This document shows positions 63,901-64,000 of a stretch of 64,000 nucleotides of DNA, piece by piece (the first letter of the stretch is position 1; each line of letters begins with the position of its first letter). The stretch covers positions 11,654,501 through 11,718,500 of the forward strand of contig NC_087090.1 in assembly GCF_963855985.1 (NCBI RefSeq), given 5' to 3'. Position numbers and translations under genes: made by a program. The notes below the pieces were generated by a model. That model made no database searches. It saw nothing but the letters and a program-made list of their open reading frames with translations, and had not been told where the DNA came from. This DNA is from Ostrinia nubilalis (taxonomy: Eukaryota; Arthropoda; Insecta; Lepidoptera; Crambidae).

Positions 63901-64000
63901 TATTGCCTCATATATTATTGGTACAATTGACCCGTTGTAGGGGTCAATTGTAACATGAGACATCGTACAGTTCAAATTCGTTTTTCATTAAGTATTCGAA

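Larger units (their letters stand above)
59775..64000. mobile_element. Composite element with GGTCAATTGTACC motifs, hosting three insertions
   Basis: Variants of GGGTCAATTGTACC and its inverse occur in four clusters (59788-59818, 61212-61280, 62842-62876, 63918-63955), always in the DNA between three younger transposons. Removing those insertions would bring the clusters together into one sequence of about 1.3 kb starting GGGGAGACCGGGTACAATAG. The right border may lie past the window. No coding sequence of its own is readable. Confidence 0.45.

Overview
This window is AT-rich eukaryotic DNA that looks lepidopteran (moth or butterfly). The genes have short exons with GT/AG introns and insect-like protein sequences. 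The repeats are of kinds typical of Lepidoptera: small TA-flanked MITEs, Helitron tails ending in CTAGT, RTE-type LINE tails with a (GATGAT)n end, hAT elements and mariner.

Layout. Positions 1-30,000 hold no coding exon I can support. This half is intergenic or intronic DNA with scattered short GC-rich islands and a few transposons, among them a 2.3 kb hAT-like element at 1683-3967 with an exact 8-bp target duplication. Positions 30,000-53,300 hold the genes. In order they are Eogt (minus strand, 8 exons, 521 aa, ER-lumenal EGF-domain O-GlcNAc transferase), Dp (plus strand, 11 coding exons, 432 aa, E2F partner), Cops9 (minus strand, 3 exons, 59 aa, COP9 signalosome subunit 9), Dus2 (plus strand, 6 exons, 455 aa, tRNA dihydrouridine synthase with a dsRNA-binding domain) and a single-exon coiled-coil protein of 87 aa (minus strand). 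Eogt/Dp and Cops9/Dus2 are divergent pairs; Dp/Cops9 converge. I rebuilt all four spliced genes exon by exon, and the reading phase closes at every junction.

Positions 53,300-64,000 hold no host gene I can recognise. They are a dense patchwork of transposons: MITEs, Helitron-like elements, foldback elements, a second hAT element, an element carrying repeated GGTTCACTGT motifs and an internally deleted mariner. The last three sit inside a larger sequence marked by GGTCAATTGTACC motifs.

The most unusual structure is a 1450-bp foldback element at 51541-52990. It has an exact 9-bp target duplication and ends built of diverged 15-16-bp GCATAA units in inverted orientation, around a hairpin and a TTGC minisatellite. 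Its edge lies 19 bp past the stop codon of the coiled-coil gene. Two other foldback elements (42489-44047 and 55792-57177) share their outermost bases but not their arms. The genes are housekeeping and cell-cycle genes with no sign of working as one pathway.
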